Below are positions 49,013-58,824 of a stretch of DNA of 64,000 bases, one piece after another. This stretch comes from Hysterium pulicare CBS 123377 (Eukaryota; Ascomycota; Dothideomycetes; Hysteriales; Hysteriaceae): contig AJFK01000324.1 in the NCBI GenBank assembly GCA_000467715.1, forward strand, positions 62,001-126,000, written 5' to 3'. Made by a program: the position numbers and the translations under genes. The notes beneath the pieces were generated by a model. That model was given only the letters and a program-made list of their open reading frames with translations, did not search any database and was not told where the DNA came from. Numbering within the stretch: the first letter of the stretch is position 1; every line of letters begins with the position of its first letter.

Positions 49013-49900
49013 ATGGCATCCCATAAAGCTGACGCAAAAGCCCTCCTCGACGACAGAGGCTACAGCGGCGCTCTAATCCGCGGCCAAAATCCCGCCCTTC
49101 TCTTCGAGAAAGCGGTCCGAGACCGTATCACGGACTCCTACTACTGGAAGGAGCAATGTTTCGGTCTAAACGCAGCTACACTTTGCGACCGAGCGGCCGA
49201 ACTCACATACGTGGGTGGGACATATGGAGGTGTGGGAAAACCTACACCCTTCCTCTGCCTAGCATTCAAGCTTTTACAACTGGTACCCGAGAAGGAAGTC
49301 ATATTGGAGTACTTGAATTTCTCAGCGGAGGAGGAATATAATGATGATGACGATTTCCCGGACGGCGGCGGAGTCCAAGATCCCAACGCTGAGGGCAAGA
49401 GAGGCGAGTTTAAATATCTTCGAGCGCTCGCTGCATTCTATATCCGACTTGCATGGGAACCAGTTGAAATCTACCAGACTCTCGAACCCCTCCTTTCCGA
49501 TTTCAGAAAGTTGAAGAGACGGACAAGGGATGGATTTGCGCTCACGTATATGGATCAGTTCTTCGACGATCTGTTGACCAAGGATCGTATCTGTGCCACG
49601 GCTCTATGGAAGCTGCCGACAAGAGCTAATTTGGAGGATCTGGATATGTTGGACCCGAGGATCAGTCCCTTGGGAGAGGAGATCGAGGAGATGGATAATG
49701 AGGATGTGCAGATGGGTGGGGAGTACAATGACATTGATAGTGAGGCCGAGATTGTGAATGTCAGAAGCTCTGAAGATGATGGTGAAATTGAAGTCACGGC
49801 GATACGAAATGGGTCAAGTAGGCGTCGGTCAAGAACTAGAAGTGAAGATCGAGAGCGGTCAGAGGATGGGCGCTCGAGGAGTAGGAGTACAGATGGCTAA
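49013..49900 (+). CDS. prp38: pre-mRNA splicing factor Prp38
   Basis: Component of the U4/U6.U5 tri-snRNP/B complex needed for spliceosome activation. Single exon, 295 aa. The PRP38 domain fills residues ~15-200: GALIRGQNPALLFEKAVRDR, DSYYWKEQCFGLNA, TYVGGTYGGVGKPTPFLCL, FKYLRALAAFYIRL, TYMDQFFDDLLTKDR and ALWKLPTRANLEDLD are all family hallmarks. An acidic segment between EEEYNDDDDFPDGG and EGKRGEF interrupts the domain. The C-terminus is acidic and then Arg/Ser-rich (RSRTRSEDRERSEDGRSRSR), an RS-like tail of the kind seen in metazoan PRP38A and absent from budding-yeast Prp38. Confidence 0.95.
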   Translation: MASHKADAKALLDDRGYSGALIRGQNPALLFEKAVRDRITDSYYWKEQCFGLNAATLCDRAAELTYVGGTYGGVGKPTPFLCLAFKLLQLVPEKEVILEYLNFSAEEEYNDDDDFPDGGGVQDPNAEGKRGEFKYLRALAAFYIRLAWEPVEIYQTLEPLLSDFRKLKRRTRDGFALTYMDQFFDDLLTKDRICATALWKLPTRANLEDLDMLDPRISPLGEEIEEMDNEDVQMGGEYNDIDSEAEIVNVRSSEDDGEIEVTAIRNGSSRRRSRTRSEDRERSEDGRSRSRSTDG

Positions 49901-50978
49901 GCTGTTATGGTTGGCCAAACTAGACTTCATAAGGTCTCGCATTCGGCATCTGGTTCCTTGCTGGACCGCCTGGAGAAACGCTCCATAGGACCGATAAGGG
50001 GATGTTTTCCACGTTCCCAAGGTACGTGCCTAGTACGCCATGAACCCACGAGAAGGTCCCAAAGGCGGCAAATCTCTTTGGTTTATAAATGTTTATCAAA
50101 CAATGCCCACGAGCAATAATTGTTTCGATAGACCAGGCGATCTACCGTGGGTGTCTTTATTAGTTGTACTATGGACCTTCATGCTTGTACAAGTATGGAT
50201 AGATCCTATTCCATATGCTGCTTTCCGAATAGGCTTGAGGACGGCAACTTGCTTTAGTGCCTTGTACAGAGTCTACAACAGCTCTGTAAACTGGTGGTAG
50301 AGAAAATGGTACATGTAGACCAATCCTACGAAATGACGAATTCTGAAACCCGTGTGATCGGTCATTGAATACCAGAAAATGTTGAAATCAACAGGGACGA
50401 GAAGCAATGGATACACAACGATTGGCAATAGAAACTCGAATTAGAATTTAGTACGGTTCTCCTTTCACTCAACAATATTCTGATTCCTGAACTGACTTTT
50501 ATATGCAGGCGCTCAAACTTCCTAGCCTCTGAGCTTACCCAGACTTACCACGACCCCCGAGGTATATTTTGCATGTTCGGCCCTAACTTCGATGCCCCCT
50601 GCAACCTTGCCAGATAGACTCACCCACTGTGTCGTAAGAAAGAGTAGGAGGCACCTCTTCATAGTCATGAGTCTGTACTACCTCTTCGCCTCCGACTGTT
50701 ACCGTCATCTCGGTTCTCTGGTACGCCAACAGCCCGTCGCGTATGCGGATCGATGCTCTGAATGCCCGCAAATGCATTTCCATGCCGCAGAGAAGGTATT
50801 TCGAAAAGAGGAATTGGTTTAAATTCCAATATTTGTCCTAAATATCCATTGGATCACCATGACGACCTTCCAGATCATCCTGAGTAGCCGTGTGAGTTAA
50901 GTGGTCATCTATGTCCAGTATCTGGATGAATGGAATTACACCACAGATTGCTTTCAGGATGCTCCGAACCTGGTACCC
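49901..50978. other. intergenic region
   Basis: No firm gene. A plus-strand 86-codon frame (50040-50300) has one hydrophobic stretch, and a minus-strand 66-codon frame (50583-50783) looks protein-like and may be a detached C-terminal part of the F-box-like frame to its right. Confidence 0.35.
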
Positions 50979-51557
50979 TTAATGGAAGTTTTGAAGCCAT
51001 GGAACCCTGAGTGCAATTTTCAAGTTGCACCTACGAACATGTTGCAGCTTAAGTGCCAGTATTCGAGTCCAGTCCTGGGCGATAGCCTTTAGGTTTTCAA
51101 AGCCTTCCATGTCTCTCCACAATTGCACCTGAAACGTGGCACACGTGTTTCGGTCCAATCGCTCCAGGTACTCATCTTGAACTTGTTTACTCACATGCAA
51201 AAACTCCTCGGCTGGCTTACATGGCCTACGACAGAGCTCAATCAATTTCTTGAATCCCGTATGCGCATAGTAGTGTCCAATTTTGGCGGAGAAGACAAGA
51301 GGTGGGCGTACGGGCTGCCCCGTACGATAGAACCGATCGCCGCGCGCATGCTTCTTCCGGTGAAGCTTGCCGAGAACAGTTTTTGTATCGGCACATCTAA
51401 TGGATGACCATTCACATGCTGCACCATTTCTAGTCCCGTCTAACTCGTTGAAGATATCATATATCTGGTCCCAGATCTCGCAGGGTAAAGCCAAGAAACC
51501 GATGGACTGCGGTACAAGCACTAGCTCGCAGGAACCCTTTCGGCCCAATATCCAGTC
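50979..51557 (-). pseudogene. F-box-like fungal protein, start missing
   Basis: Open minus-strand frame of about 190 codons resembling the large, variable fungal group that starts with an F-box-like helix: IGFLALPCEIWDQIYDIF, later EEFLHVSKQVQDEYLERLDR and ATFQVQLWRDMEGFENLKAI. A stop lies just upstream (51558-51560) and no ATG precedes the F-box-like part; the first Met is near the end. No convincing upstream exon was found, so it is either a decayed gene or one with an unusual first exon. Further conserved-looking frames follow downstream to 50583 in another phase. Confidence 0.4.
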
Positions 51558-52609
51558 TCACACACCACGCATCCTGATCGATTTGGGGGTCTTTATTCAA
51601 GCAACCGGGGTCGTCTGATATGAGCAAGTCAAGACTCGGGTTGTGTTTTGGCGAGTTGGTGGTTTGGATTCAGGAGAGAATGCCAGTGTAAGTAAAGGTT
51701 CTCCAGAGTATTTACACGCCTTACCAGGACATGCGGTCCTCGCCATACCCCAACTAGTGAAAAAGTTCATTCACTAGCAATCATCGTTACGGGGCTTTGG
51801 TCCATCACTAATTGATCCTTTTTCGGAATGTTGATCACATCGGGGTGTTGGTGAATCGATTGTTACTATCAAAACCAAGCTTCTTCTCGAGGACAAGGAC
51901 CCAGAGGGCAGACGCAGAAAAGCAAATCTCAATATCTTGTTGATCCAACCTATCCCACAGCAGAGGAGTCGGCCAAATGCTGAGGGTCTACGAATTCGAA
52001 GGCGGCAGGCCGCAATGCGGGTAGAGTGGCATTTAGATCAACCCTAGGGCAGTGCATCCCATGTCAAGCAAATTCCACGGTGGAACCAGTAGAGTTCTCT
52101 CACGGACGCGAACTGGATTCCCCCCCCAACACGAGCTCGTTCATATCCCGTCCGCGGCGAGCACCTTGCTATAGTCTTGTGAGACACAAGAGAATATCGC
52201 GAAGGTGAGGTAAGCATCCTCAACCAGAAGGGCAATCAAAGTCATTCTAGCTATAACATTCGAGGTTATCTTGAAGCTGGGCTATAGATTCGACACCGCG
52301 ACTGCGTCCTTTTCCATACGAAATAATTGAACTTCACTTACGCGAGGGTGGGTGGATCACATGCGCAGATTCCACACGCTGGGTTTTCATTTCACTATTT
52401 GAGCCCAATCTTCGATACAAACCGGCATCTTCGCTCCACTGAACCTGTACTCACTTTTATAACAACTACTCCAACCAAACTCCACCATCTTCAGAGCAAA
52501 ACAGGGATTGTTATCAAGTATCTCCTACAGTTCAATCAACTTCCAATTGTCAACTGTATACTGGCTACCTCCCATCAATATACCCAATAAACCTCAGAAT
52601 TCAAGGACC
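51558..52609. other. intergenic region
   Basis: No gene seen. The last ~150 nt are the likely leader of the RING gene. Confidence 0.4.
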
Positions 52610-53422
52610 ATGACCGAAAGCGCTCTTCCCACCCAGAAGGAATACATCGACAACAACCTAATCCCCATCCAGAGGCCCGCGGACGGACAATGTCCAATCT
52701 GCCTAGAAGAGTGGCAATACGTCAAACCTACCGCCGGCAATGACCACAATAAGAAGCACGTTCCAGAAGTGGTCCACACCCTCGAGTGCAACCACGCATT
52801 TCACAAAGCCTGTATTACCTCTTGGATCGAAGGGCGCGTGGGGAACTGGCACAGATGTCCAATGTGCCGTCACCAACTGATAGACCGACCCGACGATTCC
52901 TCTTCGGATGCTTTTGAATCCGAAGACGAAGACGAAGCACTTTTTCAAGAGGCAAGGGATGCAAGTCAGTCTCAGAGCTTAAACCCCTTCCGTTTTACGT
53001 TCACAGCTGGAAGCGATATTGCATTGCGGCTCCGAGCTCTGGAAGAAGTTGAAGCAGCGGAATTGACACGAGAAGTTCCACAACTCAGACGGGAGGTTGC
53101 CAATCTAGGAACAGAGTTGGCAAGGGCAAGGGGCAGCGACGAGATAAGACAGCTGCGTCAGCTGACCCAGAATGGGGACAGGATAGTGGCAAATAGACAG
53201 CGGTTGCCCACCGAAGAGGGCACAGAGCAGGTGGAAAGCGATTCTGATCAAGACGAGCCCTCTCCGAGCCATCGAGTTGAACGAACGGTAGCCTTGACGA
53301 ACCAGCAGATATTGAGGCAGGCTAGGGATAGGGTCAGAGCTCGTCAACGACTGCGACAACGAGCTTCTGGGCGCTGGGTGAGTCATCAAAACTTGGCGGT
53401 TTGGGCATACTGTACTCGATAG
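52610..53422 (+). CDS. RING-H2 finger protein, probable E3 ubiquitin ligase
   Basis: Single-exon protein of 270 aa starting at ATG 52610; the frame is open further upstream but without ATG. The RING-H2 ligands are C28-C31, C60-H62, H65-C68 and C83-C86 (CPICLEEW, LECNHAFHKAC and RCPMC), with an unusually long 28-residue loop between the first and second pairs. After an acidic serine stretch (SSSDAFESEDEDEALF) there is a predicted coiled coil (ALEEVEAAELTREVPQLRRE) and a basic C-terminal helix (RQARDRVRARQRLRQRASGR). No transmembrane segment is seen. The substrate is unknown; RING proteins of this layout are common and variable in fungi. Confidence 0.75.
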   Translation: MTESALPTQKEYIDNNLIPIQRPADGQCPICLEEWQYVKPTAGNDHNKKHVPEVVHTLECNHAFHKACITSWIEGRVGNWHRCPMCRHQLIDRPDDSSSDAFESEDEDEALFQEARDASQSQSLNPFRFTFTAGSDIALRLRALEEVEAAELTREVPQLRREVANLGTELARARGSDEIRQLRQLTQNGDRIVANRQRLPTEEGTEQVESDSDQDEPSPSHRVERTVALTNQQILRQARDRVRARQRLRQRASGRWVSHQNLAVWAYCTR

Positions 53423-54248
53423 ACCGTCTGGCTGGCTTGGATTAGGCGGGTCGTGGACGACTGTTTTTGGATCGTTACGAAAGGTTATTCTCTGGTGCTA
53501 AAGATAAATAAAGTTGCTCTGGATTTTCAATCTTTCATCAGGCTAAACTCCTGAACGACATAAACACCAGGCAGACTCTATTCACTACTAAAATGGACTG
53601 ACAGGTGCTTGACGGTTGCTTTCATTGTATGATATAATGGTGTTTCTTTGATTTCTCGTTCGGTCATCGTTGGGTGGGGCTCTTTGGTAACGACCATCAA
53701 GAATTAACTCTGAAATAGAACAAAGCCAGCGCATCATAGAAACCTGACAATCCTTCATCAACAACAGATTGAAATGCCTCAAAGGACGTGGAATTCCACA
53801 GCCTACCAAGACCCAGCAAGAAGGTCTTCATCCTAACTCCATAAGCATTCGGAATGGCTTCATATTCCTCTCAAGACTTCCCGAGATTTTCGGAGCCCTC
53901 CAAAAGCCCCGAACACTTCATCTCTTCAATCTTAACTCCATTACCTAGAAAGCTTTTGCGACACAATTCGTAACTGTCTCCGGCCGAAATCCTGAAAGCG
54001 GATGTTATTATGATAACTCCGTCGATTGCATCCCGATGACATTCGGGCCAAGACTCGAAAGAAGGGTGATGATGTTCTCTATATAAAAGCTTGAGCAATG
54101 CCATAATGGAGCAGACTATCCAAGTCAACAAACAGACAGTCTTATATCAGCATCTCTCAAAGAGTCAATATCTGATTTATTCCACAAAAAACTTCATCTC
54201 TAATTCCTAATCATCTTCAGCCTCATTCTAACTCAATTCCCATTCAAA
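53423..54248. other. intergenic region
   Basis: No gene seen. Its right half should contain the promoter of the SDR pseudogene. Confidence 0.4.
54079..54088 (+). promoter_or_regulatory. TATA-like box before the SDR pseudogene
   Basis: The sequence CTATATAAAAG lies about 160 nt before the ATG of the SDR pseudogene, a normal position for a TATA box with a leader of about 130 nt. Confidence 0.4.
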
Positions 54249-55167
54249 ATGTCTACTCCAGTCTGAGTAATAACAGGTACCACAAGCGGTTTCGGCCAAG
54301 CCATCGCACTCGAAGCTCTGAAAAGAGGCCACAAAGTCATCGCAACCGCCCGCAATGCCTCCAAACTCACCGACGTCAAAGCCGCAGGCGCAGAAGTCAT
54401 GATGCTGGACGTGACGGCGGATCTCGAGGACTTGAAGAAGATAGCAGCGGAGGCGGTCTCGAAGTATGGCCATGTAACCCATCTCGTCAATGCTGCGGGA
54501 TATATTTTGGAAGGGGCGGTTGAGGAGACGAGGTATGCTTCAAGATGAAATAAAAAGTCGAGAAGGAGGATATGCTGCTGTTCAATATAGTCCCAAAGAA
54601 ACACTCGATACGTTTAACGCAAATGTCTTCGATACTCTTAACGTCACCCGTGCTTTCCTCCCCCACCTACGCGCCACGTCAGGCGAAAAGGTCATCGCAA
54701 GCTTTGGTAGTATCGCCAGCTGGAGCGGCGGACCCGCCTACGCGCTCTAATCCGCTACTAAATGGGCCATATCCGGAATCAGCGAGTCCATGACGCCGGA
54801 GCTAGCGCCTTTCAGCATCAAAGCCTTCGTTATCGAGCCCGGGTATTTCAGGACCGGGTTCTTGAACCCGGGAGCTAGGATGAGCTCGTAAGTGCAGATG
54901 AAGGAGTATGATGAGACGATTGTGGGACAGGCGAGGAACGCGCTGGATGAGACGGATAATAAACAGAATGGGGATGTGGAGAAGGGGGCGAGAGTTATTG
55001 TGGATGTTTTGACGAAGAGTGGAGAGGCGGAGGGGAGAGAGATTCCGTTGAGATTGGTGCTTGGGAGTGATGCGGATGGGTTTATTAGGGAGAAGTTGAG
55101 GAGTACGGAGGTGCTTTTGGACGGGTGGAAGGGGATTGCTACGAAGACGGATCATGGGAAGCAGTAG
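54249..55167 (+). pseudogene. short-chain dehydrogenase/reductase with three in-frame stops
   Basis: Exons 54249-54532 and 54591-55167 keep one reading frame of 286 sense positions. It shows the classical SDR features: VITGTTSGFGQAIALEA (TGxxxGxG), HLVNAAGYILEGAVEET (NAG), VIASFGSIASWSGGPAY (catalytic Ser), KWAISGISESM, and FVIEPGYFRTGFLNPGAR. Three stops interrupt it: TGA at 54264-54266 (codon 6, just before VITG), TAA at 54748-54750 in the place of the catalytic Tyr of YSATK, and TAA at 54889-54891 between ARMSS and VQMKEYDE. There are no frameshifts and the intron is intact, so loss looks recent. Sequencing error or programmed read-through are less likely with three independent stops. Confidence 0.8.
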
Positions 55168-55421
55168 TAGATGTAGCAGTCTGTAGCTGATCGGCTCTTG
55201 ATTATAGCCAAATAGTCATGTTTACGTACACAGGTTCTTCAAAAGTATGTAGTTATGAAGTATATTGCAATTATGTGTAGGACTCAAATGAAACAAAATG
55301 GTCTATCAACAGTTGCTCATTTCTAAACACCCTCTTCTATGGTATCGATGCCCCTCAGAACTCCGTAAATACAAACCGACTAAAGACCAGAAATATGCCT
55401 AACTAGCCCCTGAAGTTATCT

Positions 55422-55877
55422 TCACTGTCGCGGTTGCACACCAACACCATAGTACAAATTGAAAGCAGCATTGACGCTTTTATGATGCTCCTTCGCGTGA
55501 CGAACAATAGCTTTATATGCCCGCTCTGCCGGACTTGGAGACGGAGGCTTCTCGTTGGGAAGACTGACGGTGCTCGAAGCCTCTACAGATGATCGAGGAG
55601 TCCCTGCGAGGGATGCGGTAGTTGGAACACGGTTTTGGACACCAGCGCCATAGTAGACATTGAAAGCGGCATTGACACTTTCATGGTGCTCCTTCGCGTG
55701 TCGAGAAATGGCTTTAAATGCCCGCTTTGCCGGGTTCTGAGATGAAGATTTCTTGCCGAGAAGACTTGTGGTGCTTGAAGTCTCCATAGATGACCGAGGA
55801 GTATCTGAGAAGGATGAGGTAGCTGAAGCGCGCTTCTGGTCGGCGGCGAGAAAGTAAGCCATGGTTGCGGAAGACAT
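55422..55877 (-). CDS. small protein with duplicated module
   Basis: Unrecognised 151-aa single-exon protein. It consists of two copies of a ~65-residue unit. Each begins with a Ser/Thr-rich stretch around TPRSSMETSSTTSL / TPRSSVEASSTVSL and ends in a conserved helix, RHAKEHHESVNAAFNVYYG / RHAKEHHKSVNAAFNLYYG, followed by AGVQ / VGVQ. The second helix closes the protein. The copies are about 70-75% identical by eye over the helical part, so the helix is the constrained element. There is no signal peptide or membrane segment. The start at 55877 (MSSATMAYF) has an alternative Met five residues on. Confidence 0.65.
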   Translation of the reverse strand: MSSATMAYFLAADQKRASATSSFSDTPRSSMETSSTTSLLGKKSSSQNPAKRAFKAISRHAKEHHESVNAAFNVYYGAGVQNRVPTTASLAGTPRSSVEASSTVSLPNEKPPSPSPAERAYKAIVRHAKEHHKSVNAAFNLYYGVGVQPRQ

Positions 55878-56698
55878 TTCTGTGGTTTTGGTTTTTGATT
55901 TGTTGGTTGAGAAGATGAAGTTAATTTGAGAGCTTGATTGGTCGGTTGAATTTGAGTTCAGAGTCGATTATGAAGATGTTAAGATGATATCGTGAACTTC
56001 TAAATGAGGATGGGATGGAACTTGGATTGTTGTTCGCTTTGCGATTGAGGCTTCTGTATGAGACTTTGGATTGGATTGATTGATTGCTGTGTGATGAGTT
56101 GTTTCAATGGGCACGCGAAGGCTACTTATACTTCGTGAGGAAACCCTTCGCAAAGCCATGTTAGGAGTCATATTGCTGATATCGCGGTGGTTGAAAGAAG
56201 TTTGTAAGCCAAGCTTGCGTGATCAATAGCCGAGTTACGCCCTGCTGCCAGCTCAAAGTGGACCCAATGATCAAAATAGCAGGCTAAAACGACGAGAGAG
56301 ATTCATGGTGTTGATGACTGGGCAGAGAGTTTGTCAGCGAGGGTGTCATAAGTGGCCCGAGCGCTGAGTTTTTAGTCCTGGAAAGGCTTAGCGGCTGAAT
56401 GTAGGGCGTGAAGGCGTCGAATTCTTTACGCCCTGCATGTCCTCGTCAAGTCGTCCTCACGCCCAACGCCCTGATTGACCCATGAATGCGCTATCGGAAG
56501 ACTTGGTAAATGATAGAATTATTTCGAAGCAGAACACGAATCGATTGCGAAATACAGAGTGAAGAATTCGGAGATAGTTATTCAGGCGGCCCGTGCACAA
56601 TTGTCAACCCGCCAAACGCAGCACTTTGGGGTGAATGTTCATCTCTCTTGGCACTCATCTCACGCTTTCTAATACTTCTCAGTGGGTCACTACTTGAG
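55878..56698. other. divergent intergenic region
   Basis: Contains the promoter/leader of the repeat protein (-) and of the Zn2Cys6 factor (+). No separate gene seen; the minus-strand frame 55968-56171 is short and featureless. Confidence 0.4.
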
Positions 56699-58096
56699 AT
56701 GAGTGAGTCTCGTCGTAGACAGAGGAAATTTGCTCCTCGATCAAGGAAAGGTTGCTTGACTTGTCGAGCCCGCCGAAAGAGATGTGACGGCCAGCATCCA
56801 GAGTGTCAGAACTGCGCTCGCGTCAATGTTCAATGCGAATGGCAGAAACAGCGTCAAGTTGTCAGTAAAGCACCACAGCTGCCTCGAGATACCTTAAGTC
56901 CCTTGAGATCTCCACTTGATCCATGGGAGCCACTCCTCGGGAGTGATGGGATGGCAGAAAGGAGACGCTTGTTACGATACTACATTGAAGCATTTGTGCC
57001 CAGTGTATCTGTCGCAAACACTCCCTCGAGCTTCTTTACCTCGCTCTACATTCCAATGGCATTTGATTCTGAAGGAGTCTTGGACGTTATCGTCGCCTGT
57101 GCTTCAGCTCAGTTGGCAAAACGTACTACTGACCCCGATAGAGCTCAATACCTCCAGAACCTATCCACAAAACATCAAAACCGATGCCATTTGTTTCTCC
57201 GAGATCGAATTGATATCACTGGCGAGCCATGCAGAGACATTTACCAGGTCGTGGCGGTCACTATGCTACTGGTAGCCCTTGAATCACTCAATGGAACTCG
57301 ATCTACAAAATGGATCCGCCAATTACGTTGTGTTCAGAAGATGCTCGATAAAGCTCGGAGTGAGCAGGAATTGTCATTGGATGCCTGGGAACTAGACTGC
57401 CTTCAAAGACATTTCACTTATCACGACGTTATGGCTTCTCTCATGGTTGGAGTTGCCAAAGACAGCTCACCGCTGCCTTCGAGAACACAAGAGTTCCTCT
57501 CTCAATTGCCTACGACCAAGGAAATGACAATTGATCCTTTGATGGGGGTATCATATAGCCTGTTTTCGCTGATAAGACGCATTCAGTACGTGACAGGAAC
57601 ATCAACCGCATTTCCACTCACCTTCGACGCTGCATTTCGTGCCCTGGAGCGCGAAATCTCAGAATGGAAATACGAAAGCCCACTTACAACTACAAATATT
57701 GACGTACCCGTCGCTCTGGACTTAATCGCTCTAGCGGAGTGTTATCGACTCGCCGCACTTATCTTACTATACCGACGTAAGGAGACTTGCAAAATGCTTG
57801 TTTCCTCTTGCGCGTCCCGAGCTATGAGTTATATCGCTCGCATACCGAAAGGCAGCCCTGCTGAAGCGAGCATGGTGTATCCTCTATTTCTAGTAGGAGC
57901 CGAGTTGGAAACCGAATCCGAAATCTCCACTTGCTTGGAACGATTGGAAGCGATCCAAAAGAGGAACAACTTTGAGAATGTTGCAAATGTGCAAAAGGTT
58001 CTACAAGAGGTTTGGAGACCTGCTTTAAATGGAGGCGAACGAAGGGACTGGGAAGAGGTTTTGCGGGATTGGCAATGGACTATCAGCCTTTCCTGA
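56699..58096 (+). CDS. Zn2Cys6 transcription factor
   Basis: Fungal binuclear-cluster regulator, 465 aa from ATG 56699; the frame is open to an earlier ATG at 56510, which would add 63 residues without features. The six cysteines C19, C22, C29, C36, C39 and C46 lie in GCLTCRARRKRCDGQHPE and CQNCARVNVQC, preceded by a basic RRRQRKFAPRSRK arm. The rest is helical and fits the 'fungal-specific transcription factor 2' type of middle domain (RRLLRYYIEAFVPSVSV, VVAVTMLLVALES, LIALAECYRLAALILLYRR). No introns. The target genes are unknown; it sits in the accessory part of the window near an SDR pseudogene but not in an evident biosynthetic cluster. Confidence 0.88.
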   Translation: MSESRRRQRKFAPRSRKGCLTCRARRKRCDGQHPECQNCARVNVQCEWQKQRQVVSKAPQLPRDTLSPLRSPLDPWEPLLGSDGMAERRRLLRYYIEAFVPSVSVANTPSSFFTSLYIPMAFDSEGVLDVIVACASAQLAKRTTDPDRAQYLQNLSTKHQNRCHLFLRDRIDITGEPCRDIYQVVAVTMLLVALESLNGTRSTKWIRQLRCVQKMLDKARSEQELSLDAWELDCLQRHFTYHDVMASLMVGVAKDSSPLPSRTQEFLSQLPTTKEMTIDPLMGVSYSLFSLIRRIQYVTGTSTAFPLTFDAAFRALEREISEWKYESPLTTTNIDVPVALDLIALAECYRLAALILLYRRKETCKMLVSSCASRAMSYIARIPKGSPAEASMVYPLFLVGAELETESEISTCLERLEAIQKRNNFENVANVQKVLQEVWRPALNGGERRDWEEVLRDWQWTISLS

Positions 58097-58824
58097 TCCC
58101 ACTCGGACAGAATCACCTTTCATCTCACATTCGGGTTTTCCGACGAATCCTCCCAGCTTTTTGGATATCTAAATGGAAGATCCAAGGCACGATGGGAACA
58201 CAGCTCCCTGTCCCAAGCCCGAAGATACGAACTTGTCATCCTAGAGACTGGATACTTATCCTTTCTATCGATGGCTAAGCTTCTCTGTGGTACTTCCCAT
58301 CGACTAAATTCCCCATTTCCATTGGCTATTATCAGCTGATTCTATCAGCCCGAAGGGTCCAAGGACTGTACATACAAGCGATGTCTCACAAACATTTTTC
58401 TCACCTCGACGGTACTTAAGCTACTTGTATGCAAGCAAACGATCTCCTCACGGGTCGCTCGATATAAGAATCACCGCTCCAATGCCGCTTCAGGGCACCG
58501 TGGAGCTGCTGGCTAACACTATACTCTTTGGCCTGCGATGTCCTGGATCACGAAGTTGTGACACCAACTCGGGAAGTGAAAAATGATCATACATATTATA
58601 GTGATATAGGCTTTCGACCGAATTTCGATCTTCTATTCTAAAATGATTTCATGTTTCCAGAAAACGTAAACGGTAATAATGCGATCCCCATCCATCCCGG
58701 ATGCCACGGGATATAAATATCAATAATCAATGCATGCACTACCGAAAACACCCAAACACCCCAACCCCCGTATATCAATGAATACCGAAGATCAAAAGAC
58801 GCCTTAAGCATTCCAACGCCTTTT
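58097..58824. other. convergent 3' intergenic region
   Basis: No gene seen between the Zn2Cys6 gene (+) and the polyphosphatase gene (-). Confidence 0.4.

Noticed and set aside
50040-50300. 86-codon plus-strand frame with one hydrophobic helix
   Set aside because: Too short, no homologue known to me, no signal of coding beyond the hydrophobic run.
56510-56698. Upstream in-frame extension of the Zn2Cys6 factor
   Set aside because: Adds 63 residues with no basic or conserved features before the usual basic arm; kept only as an alternative start.
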